A stretch of DNA of 64,000 bases from Cunninghamella blakesleeana (lineage: Eukaryota > Mucoromycota > Mucoromycetes > Mucorales > Cunninghamellaceae), in NCBI GenBank assembly GCA_017871115.1, contig JAFCIZ010000011.1, forward strand, positions 1,009,501-1,073,500, read 5' to 3'. Below, piece by piece: positions 37,701-50,196 of this stretch (positions are counted from its first letter, which is position 1; each line of letters opens with the position of its first letter). The position numbers were made by a program, and so were the translations under genes. The notes under the pieces were generated by a model, which did not search any database, was not told where the DNA came from, and was given only the letters and a program-made list of their open reading frames with translations.

Positions 37701-38570
37701 ATACAACAGCAACTACTACTACAAAACGTGTTTTAAAAAAACATTCTCCTCCTACAAGTACTCATTTAACTTCCACTACTACAAAGGTACTTGAAGCTAA
37801 AATATAAACAAATAAAATAATGATAATGTTGATAATTAAAAAACAGAAAAAAATTTTAATACCAATATTTTCTTTTTATTAATACTATTATTATTTAATA
37901 GGCTAATGTAAAAACAGGCGTTAAAACAGCAGCAGATAAAAAAGAAGCTCTTAAATCAAAAACTACTAAACCAACAGTAACAAAAAAAGAACCTGTTAAA
38001 CAAGTTAAGAGCACTAAAAAATCTACAGAAAATGATACTACTACTGTTAATACCTCTGAAGATCATCATGAACAACAACAAAATGAAGAGGAAAAGGAAC
38101 CTGAAGTTGAACAACCTCAAGTAGAAAAAGAAGTAGAAGAAGAAAAGGAGGATAAAAAAGAGATTGAAACAGAAGATATTGAACAACAAGTTTCATCCCA
38201 AGAAAAAGAAGAAAAAGAAGTGACTGTAACAATAGATAAAGAAGAAAGTCAACAAGAACAACAAGGAGAAGAAAAAGTAGATGGGAATGAAATGACAGCC
38301 TCCGTTATCGTTCATAATGTTGAACAAATGGATGCAGAAGTCATGTCAGTTACAGAAACAATATTAGAACATCATACCAATGAATCCTCTTCATCCTCTT
38401 CATTAAAGCCTAACACTACTACTACCAATCCAAATCGCCCAAAATCACCTGAAGTAGCTTCTTTACTTAATAAATTTGAAAATTTACAATCGACCACTTC
38501 TACTGGATCTCGCCCTAATATTAAATCTGGAGGTGGTGTTAAAGATTTAATTAACAAATTTGCTCATTAA
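33680..38570 (+). CDS. Nucleoside-diphosphate-kinase domain fused to a giant acidic/basic low-complexity tail
   Basis: Exons 33680-33709, 33851-33908, 34128-34326, 34499-34606, 34768-37786, 37902-38570; 1360 residues. Residues 30-165 are an NDPK fold: VERTLALIKPDA with the P-loop-region lysine, SGPIYALILEKENAI, and the active-site NATHGSDS with the phospho-accepting histidine at about 147. The opening ERTLALIKPDA is closer to the NME5-like divergent group than to housekeeping NDPKs. From 165 on, the protein is disordered: acidic Glu/Asp/Thr-rich to about 860 (Glu-Val-Glu run at 543-603, TITEST repeats), then a basic Lys/Arg/Thr/Ser/Pro-rich block (about 861-1138, SPTRTSPSSTDD, TKRSSVFSRLTTPTT), a second Glu/Lys-rich block, and two copies of a VxxLxNKF motif at the C-terminus. 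The start ATG encodes a 10-residue first exon. Full function unknown. Confidence 0.85.
36211..36312 (+). repeat. In-frame TITES/TITEST coding repeat
   Basis: Within the acidic tail of the NDPK fusion, a 30-base unit encoding EVNTITEST is repeated almost exactly twice, preceded by two shorter degenerate units (ITLTESN, DTITESI). Typical of replication-slippage expansion in a disordered segment. Confidence 0.8.
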
Positions 38571-38593
38571 TATGTTCTTTAACATTTTTTTAT

Positions 38594-38639
<46 letters not shown>

Positions 38640-39640
38640 TCTAATTTGTATACAATTTATTAGTATTCTTCATATTTTTAAAAAAAACGCTTTTTTTTGT
38701 TCTAATTTTAATTTCTCTTTTTATCATATATATCTTTTTCCTGCAAAAATAATAATAATAGTATAATATTAATAAAGCCTTTTTTATTTGCTTATTCAAA
38801 TTTTTATAGGTATTATAATATTTTAATTCGATTTCCTATTTTTTTATATAATAATGAAACTCATTTTTTTTTGCTTATCTAAAATTTTTTATTATTATAT
38901 GGGCTGCAAAATTTTAATATTTTATGTGATACAGATAAGATATTTTTGTAGCCAGTTAATGGGAATTCATTTTCCCTGGATAAATTAATTCCCTTTTTTT
39001 TTCTCTTTAATGCATTGAACTTTCGAATAAATACATTTACTATACAATATGGATGAATCTCCTTATTCCCACCCATACACCCCAATCCCACCACCCAAAA
39101 CAGCAATATCAAATAGTATGCTTGTTTATTTTTTATGAATAAAGTTTTTCATTTATTTTTTCATTATGTTTCGAAACAAACAGAGTATGATACCCAATAA
39201 GTAAACAAAAAAAAAGTGTAATCTTTTTCCCATTCGATCACGATAAGACTTTTAAACCCAAGACATTAATTTTCAACCATTTTATTATTAAAATAATATG
39301 TCTATATAAATGCATATAATAAAAAAAGAACATATATACACTGGAAATATATATATATATATATATATACATAATCTATATTCTAATGAAGATGTACAAA
39401 TAGTAAATAAAGAAATCAAAATATATATATATATATGCTTTTTGACATTTATACCACTTTCCTTTTTAATCGGCTACCGAAACAATCTTTAGTCATATAA
39501 AATAAAAAAATATTTTTAAGTGAATTTTTTCTTTTTCTACTTCTCTTTAATATATTTATATATTTATTTATATATATTTATTTATTTATGATCGTACCTT
39601 TTATTTATTTAAAATAATTGAACATCAAACGAAATAAAAC
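38571..39640. other. Intergenic, NDPK-fusion 3' side and MFS B promoter
   Basis: TA runs at 38600-38628, 39346-39369 and 39422-39436. No supported gene. Confidence 0.45.
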
Positions 39641-41995
39641 ATGGAACCAGTAACTCGACAACTCACTACTCAATCCAACAAAAGCTTCTTTGTAGTAACA
39701 TTAGATCAAAATGGGCCAATGGTTTCTCAAACTATGGAAACCATCCATTGTCATGATAATCATGATGATGACGATGATAATGGATATGATGATATTAAAC
39801 TTCAATATAATAATGATCATAATAAAAAACCTTCACAATCATTAAATAAAACTATGACCATTCAATCTGATACAACCATTCAACCTTATGATGAGAAATC
39901 AATTATATCCAATAATACAACCAATACCACTATATTAAATACTAATAATAATATTCCTCCTTGGCAATTTTGGAAAAAGGATGCCGGGAAAGCTAATCCA
40001 AAATCTTTTTCTACGAGTAAAAAATATTTTATTTTATTATTAGTAGCAATTGCTGGTTCCTCGTAAGTAATTAAAAATCAAAAAATCAAAAAAATTTAAA
40101 AATTTAAAAATCCGAAACAGTGCCCTTAATTTTTTTATATTTTTATTTCCTAAAAGATCACCATTGGCTTCAACTATTTATGTAAGTTTCATTTTTCCAT
40201 TTTAATATTCTTTTTTTTTTTTTTAACAATATTCTTTTATATTTTAACATAATGGCTAGTAGTATCCTGCACTTATAGATATGCAAAAAGCCTTTAATTC
40301 TACTGATACCCTAATGAACGCCTCAAGTAATTATTAAAAAAATTAAAATATATTATCGCTATATAAAAGAACACTATTAACCAATATATCTCTATTATTA
40401 TTTCTAGTTTCCATATTTACTTTCTTTACTGCTTTCTTTGTTAGTATTTATTTAATAGAAAATTTTTATAGTAATTGAAATTTTTTTTATTAAAATAGAA
40501 TATAATACATATTTTCTTATTCTTTTTTATTTCTATTTATTTCTACTACTTTAGCCTTTACTCTGGGCTGCCTTGGGTGAACGCTACGGTAGAAGAGTGG
40601 TTTATTTAGTCTCATTCACTATTACAGTTATTGGTAGTTTACTTTGTGGATTATCAGTAAATATGGTGATGTTTATTGTATTTAGAGCCATCAGTGCTGT
40701 TGGATCCTCTTCCGTATTATCCATGGGTGCTGGGACATTATCGGATGTATTTGAAGCTCACGAAAGAGGAAATGCCTTTGCTTGGTATACCTGTGGTCCA
40801 TTATTAGGTCCAGCTCTTGGTCCTATTATTGGTAAATAAATAAATATAAATTAATATATGTATGTAAAGAATTTATATATTAACAATTCTCTATGATTAT
40901 GATCATGCTCTGTTCATTTTCTGTATTATTTGTTTTTAGGCGGATTTTTAAATAATGGTTTAGGCTATAAAAGTATCTTCTATTTTTTAGCTATATTCAA
41001 CTTTGTTATACTATTTGGAATCTTCTTTTTTTTACCTGAAACTTCACAACTCACCTTCCCTGAACAGAACAGCGGAAATCAAACATCACCCAATGATAAT
41101 AAAAAACGGAAACCTATGAACCCTCTATCGGCATTAAATTTATTTTTAAACAAAAACATTGCTCTTTCTGTTTGTTTTGTCGGTATATTGTAAGTTATTT
41201 TTTACCATAGATAATAATAAATGTAAAAAATAAATAAACAAATATTGAGCAATGGAAAACTTATCTATTCATCTTTACTCTCTATTTTATAGATTTTTTT
41301 CGCTTTACATTGTTAGTACTACATTTTCAAGAACTTATGCAGCATTGTATGGATTTGAATCAAGTATTGTAGGTTTATGCTATTTACCTAATGCCATTGG
41401 GTGTATGGTTGGTGGTATGACCGGTGGAAGATTATCAGATAAAAGATATGTTCAATGTTTAAACAAGCTAAATGAATCCAATGACGAAGAAATATCAGTT
41501 GAAAATCAAACCAATAATAATATTAATCAACATCAGCATCAATTAAAACGACCTTCTCCAGAAGCACGATTAGGTGGGATTATTTTTTATGGTTCTATAC
41601 TTATTCAATTATTAGCCATTACCGCATTTGGATGGTGTATACAAGAAAGAGTTCATTTTGCTTTTGGTTTAGTTTGTCAATTCTTTTATGGGTTTTCTTT
41701 AATGCTGCCTAATGTAATTCTTAATACATATATGGTGGATTGCTTTCGTAAACGTGGAGCTTCCGTAACAGCATGTAATAATTTTGTTAGATATTTTTTG
41801 GCAGGGATTGGATCATTAGTATCTTCAGATTTGGAAAAGGCTATGGGACCTGGACCAATGTATACGTTTATTGGCGTTTTATTAATGGTTTTTAGCGTGA
41901 ATTTGGTCTTAGTTCAATTGAAAGGAAATACTTGGCGGCAACAAAAAATGAGAAAACAGCAAGAAAAAGGTTTAAAAGTGGATACCCTCCCTTAA
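39641..41995 (+). CDS. MFS transporter, DHA1-like, paralog B
   Basis: Exons 39641-40062, 40157-40181 (25 bases), 40263-40326, 40408-40439, 40555-40831, 40940-41189, 41293-41995; 590 residues. Same architecture as paralog A: polar N-tail of about 115 residues (Asp/Asn/His-rich), then about 12 membrane segments, PLLWAALGERYGRRV (motif A), SMGAGTLSDVFEAHERG and GPLLGPALGPIIGG (motif C), VGGMTGGRLSDKRY (second-half motif A) and NLVLVQLKGNTWRQ at the end. Exons 2, 3, 4 and 5 are exactly the same length as in paralog A, which proves common descent after intron gain. The donor after exon 4 is GTTAGT. Likely a plasma-membrane H+ antiporter; substrate unknown. Confidence 0.88.
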
Positions 41996-43458
41996 AAAAG
42001 ATTATCAAACTATTCTATTTTTTAAAATTCATAATTATTATTTATTTATTTATCGATATATATCATTATCGCATATCTTTCTTTTTTTTATTATTATTGT
42101 TATTATTTTACATATATATAATATCATTTATATATACATATATCTCATTAGTCATACATATCATTTTATTTTTTCATACTATAATTATTATTATTATTCT
42201 AATTCTCTATAAAAATGTAGTTTACTGTTATTATTATTATTATTATTATTTAATCACAGTTCATGTTATACTAGCCATTATTATAGAACATACTGGCTTC
42301 AGATTTTAAAATATTCATCTGTTTTTGTTTATTTATTTGTTACTCTTTCTCCCTTTTTTTCTTTTTGTTTCCTTCTTTCTTAATCTCTATATTTTTGATA
42401 TCAATGAATTAGTAATTATAATGTATAGATCTACGTTGGTAGAATTCATTATATATACATTTTTCTCTAAACATTTTTTGATAATTACTACAACACATTT
42501 TAATTCATTTGTAAAGATTTTAAACAACTTTTCCTTTTTATTTATTAATATATACTTACATTACTACTATATTTATATAATACTTTAATAGGTAGATTTA
42601 AATTTTAAACTCATTACCTAATGTATTAATGCATGAATTTTCTAAATACTATAAAAAATAGGATAGTCTTCTCCAGCACTTGTATAATATATCACTAATA
42701 AAAAATTACCATTATTTTTTTAATAGACAATAATAATAACTGTGATCTATTTGCTCCATTTGTTTAATTATTTTCCTTTTCTTCTAACAATATAATAACA
42801 ATCATTTTATTTATATAAAATTACCTTTACGCATACAACTATTTATCTTAAGAGCTAAAATACCTCTTTTCTTCCAAACTAAAGTACAAAATAGAGAACT
42901 TAATAAAAAAATCAATTTAATTATATATTTTACTAGAAGGTATCTTTACCTTTGAATTGTGTACAATGACTAACATATATATATATTAAAAGCATAGGGG
43001 AAACGGAGAGAGAGTAAATAGAAAAACAAACAAATCGCTGTAGAATAAAAAATACTAAAGAAACCTTATATTATCTTCATGGATTTTGATGTACTACTAG
43101 TAGCTTAACTTCTCTTATAAATGAAGAATTCTGATTATTTATTTTACGGATACTTCAGCATGAAAGTGAATTTAAGATGAATCTATCGTACTTAGTATTC
43201 AGTAGTGAAGATGCTGATAGCTAAAAATAAAATAAAATAAAATAAAATAAAATAAATAAAAAGAGTGATGCAGTATTAAGTTAATGCTAAATAGAAATAA
43301 TGATATTTTTATTCATTTTTTTTTATTGTAGTATATACATATAAATATAATGAAGGTTCTGATGTAATAGCATTTGTTTTTTTAAATTTTATTTCTATTA
43401 TTTTACCTGGTTTTATTAAAAAATTATGAATATAATGGTTCATATAATTTAAGGATAA
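41996..43458. other. Intergenic, low complexity
   Basis: TTA/ATT trinucleotide and T-rich tracts at 42080-42250 and a (TAAAA)n stretch at 43226-43255. No supported gene. Confidence 0.5.
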
Positions 43459-43572
43459 GCTTTAGCAGATTATTCTGTAGCACTTGTTATTGATGGATAT
43501 AAATTTTATGAACTATACATTAGGAAACATGGATATACCTATAATGAAGTGGATGACATGCATATAGTTTAA
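43459..43572 (+). pseudogene. Short coding-like relic
   Basis: A 37-codon stretch, stop-bounded on both sides, reads ALADYSVALVIDGYKFYELY, then RKHGYTYNEVDDMHIV and a stop. Composition is balanced and protein-like, in contrast with the flanking AT-rich DNA, but no start, splice site or continuing frame supports a live gene. I do not recognise the family; a decayed gene or transposon fragment is possible. Confidence 0.25.
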
Positions 43573-43945
43573 ATGTGATATTAGATTGAAACTCAATTTA
43601 ATATTTGATGAAATACAGTGAATGATTATAGAAAAACCATTAAAATAAAAAAGTAAAATGGAACATATTTTTAATATAAGTAGTATAAATGTGAATTACG
43701 AATGTATTTTCAGTAATATATTATGTTCGTAAATGATAATAGTTTATAAATGGCGTTTTTATAAATAATATAATAAATAATACTACTTTCTTCCTTTTCT
43801 TTTTTTTATGATAATTTTATTTATTAATCTTGTATAATTAGTACAGCATTTGAAAATATGGACAATCATCATAAATAAAGTTGTCACAATAAAATAACAA
43901 TAATTAGAATAATTTTACCTAATCTGTACCATAGTAGAATGGCTA

Positions 43946-44390
43946 TGGGCACCAATATTTTTTATAATCTTAAAAATATGCATTCTTATTTGTATATTTA
44001 ATCAAAAAATATTCTTGAACTGAATTCGCAATATTATAGATATTTATTATTTATTATATCAATCAATTGTCATATCTGTATATGCCTTTTTTACATTATA
44101 TCTTTTTTTTTATACAAAAAAGCGTAGGAATTTTAATTCACTTTTTGACAATTCCCCAAAAAAAAATTTTAATGGACTGGCTAACTTTTGATGACCTGTC
44201 AAAAAAAAATTTTTTTTTTATAAATACCATACTCAGATATCGTTTTTTATGTATATTCAGAGTATTCGACCCGTTTTCTCTACTATATTTTGAACTGGAG
44301 ATATTTAGAAAAATTTACTTAAACAAATACCGGGGCGCTTAAGAGTGATAATTTTTTGTAACACAGTTTTTTTAAAGTTGGTGGTGCCCA
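43946..44390 (-). mobile_element. Interspersed repeat, copy A, with TGGGCACC inverted ends
   Basis: The left end is TGGGCACCA and the right end TGGTGCCCA, each flanked outside by TA, as for a non-autonomous TA-inserting DNA transposon (MITE) of about 445 bases. Read on the minus strand, the interior ACTCTTAAGCGCCCC, CTCTGAATATACAT and TCATCAAAAG segments align with copies at 47 and 61 kb. No coding capacity is evident. Confidence 0.5.
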
Positions 44391-44753
44391 TATTATATTT
44401 TAGATTGATTTATATGATTTCTCAAATTTTTACTTTTTCATTTACTTCAACGTAGCCTGAAACTGGAACCAGAATATATAATTTATTATATAATGAAACG
44501 TAAATAAAATATAAATGATAAATTTCTTACTATGCGGTTTGTATACTGATATTTGATCATATAAATTCGTAACTATACAAACAATTGCATTAATACCCGT
44601 CTATTTTTATTTATTTTTATTTCATTATAGATTGTCATTATATATACTATCTACTTGGTTATATCACTCGCAACAAATTACATTAATTGTATTAAATAAT
44701 AATAAATATAGTCTATAGTCTATAGCCTATTTTCTAATAATGACTCTAGATTT
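44391..44753. other. Intergenic, no gene seen
   Basis: AT-rich DNA between repeat copy A and the 3' end of the acyl-CoA-binding protein gene. Nothing recognisable. Confidence 0.4.
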
Positions 44754-46037
44754 TTATTTATTGTAATTTAATTGTTCGGTAAATGAAGATTCCGTTTGAT
44801 CAAAAGCTGTTTGTCCTTCGCTATCAACAATAGAAACATCACATCCATGGTCCAATAAATATTGAGCTACTAATAGTTGTTCAGATATACATGCTACAAT
44901 AGATAAAAATAAATATAAAATTATACACAATGATAAATATTTACTGACTTCACTGTTTTATCTTTCTTATCCCTTTTTTTTATATATATTAATATGATTA
45001 TAAATACGTCTATTACCAAAATGTAATGGTGTTTCCAAATCATCTGTTTGTTCGTTTATGTTTGCACCTAAATCAATTAATAATTTTACCAAATCTAAAT
45101 AGCCACGATCACAAGCATGATGTAACGCCGTGAGTCCCTAATGGTTGAGGAATGTAAAAAATAAAGTAAAATATAATAAAATAAATATTATATAAGTTTG
45201 TTTAATTTAATTTTATGAAAATATATATAATTTCTGAAGCTTACTTGTTCATCTTTAACATTGATAGGTTCTTTGAATTCTTTTACGCGTTCCTTTACTT
45301 TATCCAAATTATTTTGTTTAGCATAGCTGATTAAATCATCTCTAAAAATATAATAATAACAATAATAAAAAACCATTATTTTTATTTTTCGATTTTAATC
45401 TTTATAATTATTATATTGTTTATATTTTAATTGATATATTTATTTATTATTCTTACTGATGATCTTCTTCTTCCCCATGTGCTAAAGAACTCATAATTGT
45501 GTCTCCCATATCATTTTCAATCTATAACATATATATATATCCACTCAGTACCACTTTTTATATATCACCAATACTTTCAGTATCATTTTATAATTATCAC
45601 TATTGTTACCTCTTCATTTTCTTCTTTATATTCATATTCACCTTGACGTGTCCAACCAACATTTAAACTTTCTAATAAAACGACATACGCTTCCATAGCA
45701 TCTGATGATGTCATTCCTTTCAAGTTATTCCAAGCATCCCATTTAGCTCTTGCCACAAATTCAAATAAACTAGGTTTTCCTAACGTACAATCGCCGGTAG
45801 TCGCTTGTTTGAAATATCCATAAAACTTTTATTTTTATTTTATATATAAAATTAATATAACCTGTCAATCATATGAATAGTTAATATATATATATATATA
45901 TATATATACTATATATATAAAATAGATGGAAGTATCACTATTACCTTTAGTTTATTTTCTTTGGATACATTGATTTTATGTGTATTAAGATAATCGAAAG
46001 CACTTTCAAACCATAATTCCATTTGACTTATTTCCAT
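44754..46037 (-). CDS. Acyl-CoA-binding domain + ankyrin repeat protein (ACBD6-like)
   Basis: Exons 46037-45945, 45825-45610, 45521-45457, 45341-45245, 45137-45017, 44893-44754; 243 residues. The N-terminal ACB domain (about 7-95) has FESAFDYLNTH, LKFYGYFKQATTGDC, the family's YxxYKQAT-like helix, and KWDAWNNLKGMTSSDAMEAYV, which carries the residues that hold the acyl-CoA. A short acidic linker follows, then ankyrin repeats (about 155-235: GLTALHHACDRGYLDLVKLL, ETPLHFACISEQLLVAQYLL). Human ACBD6 has the same order at 282 residues, so this is a slightly short orthologue. Soluble carrier of long-chain acyl-CoA; in humans linked to protein myristoylation. All exons join in frame. Confidence 0.9.
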
Positions 46038-46959
46038 TTTTTTATTCTGTTTTATACTGATAGCTATATTCAGTTAGTGATATCTATAAAAAAAGCAACA
46101 AAGAAAAAAGAAAAAAAAGAAAAAAAAATTTCGCATGTTCAAAATTTATATTTTTAAAAACATCCGCCAGTTGCTGAGTTTTAACATATTTATTTTTTAC
46201 AAAGTATGTTCCTGAATTTTGATGGGTTGATATCTCATTAAGATATCACCTTGTTATTATTTTTAAACAAACCATGAAACTCGCTTTTAAACATAAAAAT
46301 TTTAAAAAAGAAAACAGATAGCAGAAACGATCAATAATAAAGAACAACAGCCCTCCAGCTGTTCAAAAATAATTACATTTTGTCGTTTTTTTAAAGTTGG
46401 GTAGAAAAACTGTTTCACTAGTTGAAAATCTACCTGTAGTTGCTGTGCCATAATTTTGTATCGTCTGTTCAAGAGTATATTTTAGATAGCCCTGAAATAT
46501 ATAATAATTTAATAAATCGAGTAAATTCATGTTTAATATATGGTTGAGTTGTCTTCAAAAGGATATATTATAAATAGTAATAGTGGTGATATAAAAAAAT
46601 TACTAGGCAGGATATAAGTAGTAATAACTAATTTTTGTTGAAAACTCAGATTTATTATTATTATAAGCATTGCTATTGGGACTTGAAATATTCAAGTTGC
46701 TAAGAGTATTGGTTATTTGTACTTTAGTTAATTATACTTTATATAGGAAACTCATAAAATCTTTCTGATTCATTTGACAAGATCACAACCTAACTGAACC
46801 TCTTTTCTGAACTTTTTACTCGTAAGCTTTTCAATTTTACAAATCCATTATCATGAACTATTTAGTATGTTTGTACTATTTTTAAAGTTTAGTTCGGATA
46901 TATGCAAAGTATCAAAAATAATAATAGTAATAAAAAAAGGACAAATAACAAAATTTAAA
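46038..46959. promoter_or_regulatory. Upstream region of the ACBD6-like gene
   Basis: Contains CTGAGTTTTAA at 46174, about 135 bases upstream of the start, in the same orientation relative to the gene as the copies before the ATP20 and F-box copy 1 genes. Beyond about 46300 nothing recognisable. Confidence 0.35.
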
Positions 46960-47294
46960 AAGTGTATATGCAGATGGAAAAGTCGCCAGTGAAATTAGTT
47001 GGAATTCGAAAAATAAAATATACCATTTTTAGGCGCTCCAGCACAATGATTATATTGAATAAGAAAATACCTTCAGATCTAATCATTACAGATATCAATG
47101 GATCTAATTTACTAAATTTAATTTGAAATATGCTACAATAATATTATAAATTTCTAAAAAAAATTGATAATTGATCTTAAAAATTTGAACAACCTATTAA
47201 ATTTTTTTGATTATTTGCCAAAAAATTTTAAAGCATTGTGTGTTTTATTGTTTTTTTTTTAAAAAAAAAAAAAAAAAAAAAAGGCTGCTGCCCA
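46960..47294 (+). mobile_element. Interspersed repeat, copy B
   Basis: Aligns by eye with copy C at 61.2 kb: GGCGCTCCAGCAcAATgATTA against GCGCCCCAGCAaAATaATTA, ACCTTCAGATCTAA against ATCTTCAGATCTAA, and TTGAACAACCTATTAAA against TTGGACCACCCTGTCAAA. The right end is TGCTGCCCATA, like the other copies. A T-run/A-run block lies inside near 47252-47283. The left end is not clear. Confidence 0.45.
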
Positions 47295-47621
47295 TACCTA
47301 TCTACGAAAACCATCCAAAGTCTTATCAACCAATAAATGCTCTGTCTTGGGATTTCAAAAAAAAAACATGCTATTAGAAGTTGCCAATAAATTTAGTGAT
47401 TTACTAATCAACATTTATTTTATTTACTATATTAATTCTCTGTTGCTATAACTACGGATGAGTTTTATATATTATATTTATTTCTAGACTTTTACAATTG
47501 ATAAAATATTATTATGTATTATATATATTTGAGAAATAGAAAGAGGGAAAAAATGCAGTTTAATATTTTTTACTTGTTTATTATGTTTTTTAAAGAAAAT
47601 ATTATGCATGTATAAGTATAT

Positions 47622-47656
<35 letters not shown>

Positions 47657-47700
47657 AAAAAGAAAAAAGAAAAAACGTATATACGATGAGCTTTATATAT
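47295..47700. other. Intergenic, no gene seen
   Basis: Includes a TA run at 47630-47653. A short open stretch right after the repeat (NHPKSYQPINALSWDFKKK) has no support as a gene. Confidence 0.4.
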
Positions 47701-49150
47701 TTATTTAACATCTACAATGAAGGACCATCTACCTTCAAGTAATCCTTTTGCGGTATCCTCCAATAAAATTTCACGACGGTGTTTGACATATACGGTTTTG
47801 TCTAATACAGCTTGCCGTAATTGAGCGATTTTTTCCTTTTCTAAAGGCTTTTCAAGCAATTCTGATAATTGTTCTGTAGCCATTTCTAAATCCCGTTGAT
47901 TATCTTCAAATATAGCTGTTTCATTTGTTCTTGCTAAATAAAAAGCAAAGGCGTATGTCCATTTTAATGTCATTCTACATTGTACAGTGATATCTACCGC
48001 TTTTTTTAAAAACTGTACTTCAATCCATGATAAATTACTCGTTTGCTGCATATCTTCCATCTTTTTTTCTGTTTTTTGATATAAATCTTGATCCAATTTT
48101 GCTGATTGTTCATGATTAGCATACCGATTATAATACTATTAAAAAATATGAAGAAAAAAAAATAAGTTTAGATATGCATATATAATAATAATCATAATGA
48201 AACCACTTTTTTAAAAGAAAAAAAATTACATGAAGATATCGTTCTAAACTTAATCTTGACTGAGTTTGATTTTCTCTTGCTTCTGAACTACTTCGTTCAT
48301 CAAATCGATTACAATTATACCATGATGTACCATGTTCCGACCAAGGACCCATACAAACCCAACAAAATTCATGACGACATTTTCTACAAGTCATATGATT
48401 ACAACCACCATTTTTCTCAATAGTAGAATGACATTTAGGACATTCCTTTGTATGAGCTGAAATCCAGTTTGCTGTTTCCGAATCATCTTCACATTTTTGT
48501 AACCATTTTTTCACAATAGAACAGATAGCAGGCTGATGATCTAATTGGCCACAACCAAAGCAAAAGGTATCACCACATGTACAACGAACTGTTGGGACAA
48601 TGGAAGTTAGAGAAGTACTTGGTATATGACATTCCACAGCGTATTCACAATCAGGAGCAGGACACCATCTTAAATAATCATTATCATCCACAAATGTACG
48701 ATTTAGTAATTCACGGTACCTTCCATTTGTTTTCTCGTCAACAATTAATTGGACAGTATTTTCGTCTACGATGACATTACATTTATCTTGGGGACATTCT
48801 ATTCGTCGACTTTCACCTTCAAATATCTTTTGCTTTAAATAATGTTGATAACAGGTTTTACAAAATCGATGTTCACAAGCTACACTGACAGTTTCTAAAT
48901 CCAGATCATCATCACAACATATTTCACACATAAATGGTTGTTTTTCCTTTGGTAATTGTTTGGCAAGTAGAATGGTATGATGATTAGGGTCATTATTGTT
49001 AAATACTCCCGCTGATCTTAATACTTTATCTGGCGCATCCATATATCTTTCAAATAACTTTTCTTTGTTCCATCGGAAGTAGCGTAGTAATGTAGCAGCA
49101 TCTTTGGATTGCAATCCTAAAATGGAAATGTTAGGTGAATAAACCACTCA

Positions 49151-49185
<35 letters not shown>

Positions 49186-50163
49186 CGATCCCCCTATTTT
49201 TTTTTTTATCCCTTAGTGGTTATGCCTGATTTAAACCCATGACTCTTTCTCTTTATCACACACTTCTTTTCCATATACATCCCTTCCTTTTTTTTTCCTT
49301 TTTTTTTATTAATTAATTGATCGTTTTGTGTTTTATTTTTTTTAAAAAAAATAATCATACCTAAAATAGTTGTAACTTGTTGAATTTCTTTTTCTTGACT
49401 AGACATTAGATTTTGTACGCTTTGAACAGAAAACTCAACCTCATAGGCTTTACGATCATGTTTTTCAGCAAAGGCACCATCAAAAGCCATATCATCTACT
49501 TCATTATCTATTTAAAGTTTTAATATATACAAATATATAAATATATAATAAAAAATATTTTTATCATTAGTACATGGTATTATAATCTTATTTAAACAAA
49601 TATTTAAAATTAAATCATATCTATTTTACTCTTTATATATATATGTAAAAATGAAAAGAAATAATGAAGCGATAAAAAAAAGAAAAAGAAAAGTATGGTG
49701 AGAATAAATAAATAAATAAATAAATAAAGCAAGTAACCTCTATTATTATTATTATTATTATTATTTTCCACCTTTTTCTTCAATCTAATTTCTTTACATA
49801 TGTATAGATATATATGTTGAATATATAATCATATCACTTCATTCCATCCTTATTCATTTTTACGTTTTTTTTTTTAAAAAAAAAAACTGTAATGATAAAA
49901 CCGCAATTTTGTATCTTTTGGTTTAGTCATCAAGTAAATATATGTATATATATATATATCCAGTAAAAAAATGATCTTCAGTATATAATATAAACATCGA
50001 TCAAATGGAATAGTATATGCATTAAAAATAGAAAATAGATATGAATTTATTATTATTATTCTTACCCGAAACACTTAAAGAGCTAGCAAAGTCAGAATCC
50101 ATATTGTCATCGGAATCAACCTAATGAATACAGTTAAAGAACATATTAATATCCAGTATGTAT

Positions 50164-50196
<33 letters not shown>

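Noticed and set aside
42325..42588. Plus-strand Phe/Tyr-rich frame after MFS paralog B
   Set aside because: Low-complexity translation downstream of a complete gene.
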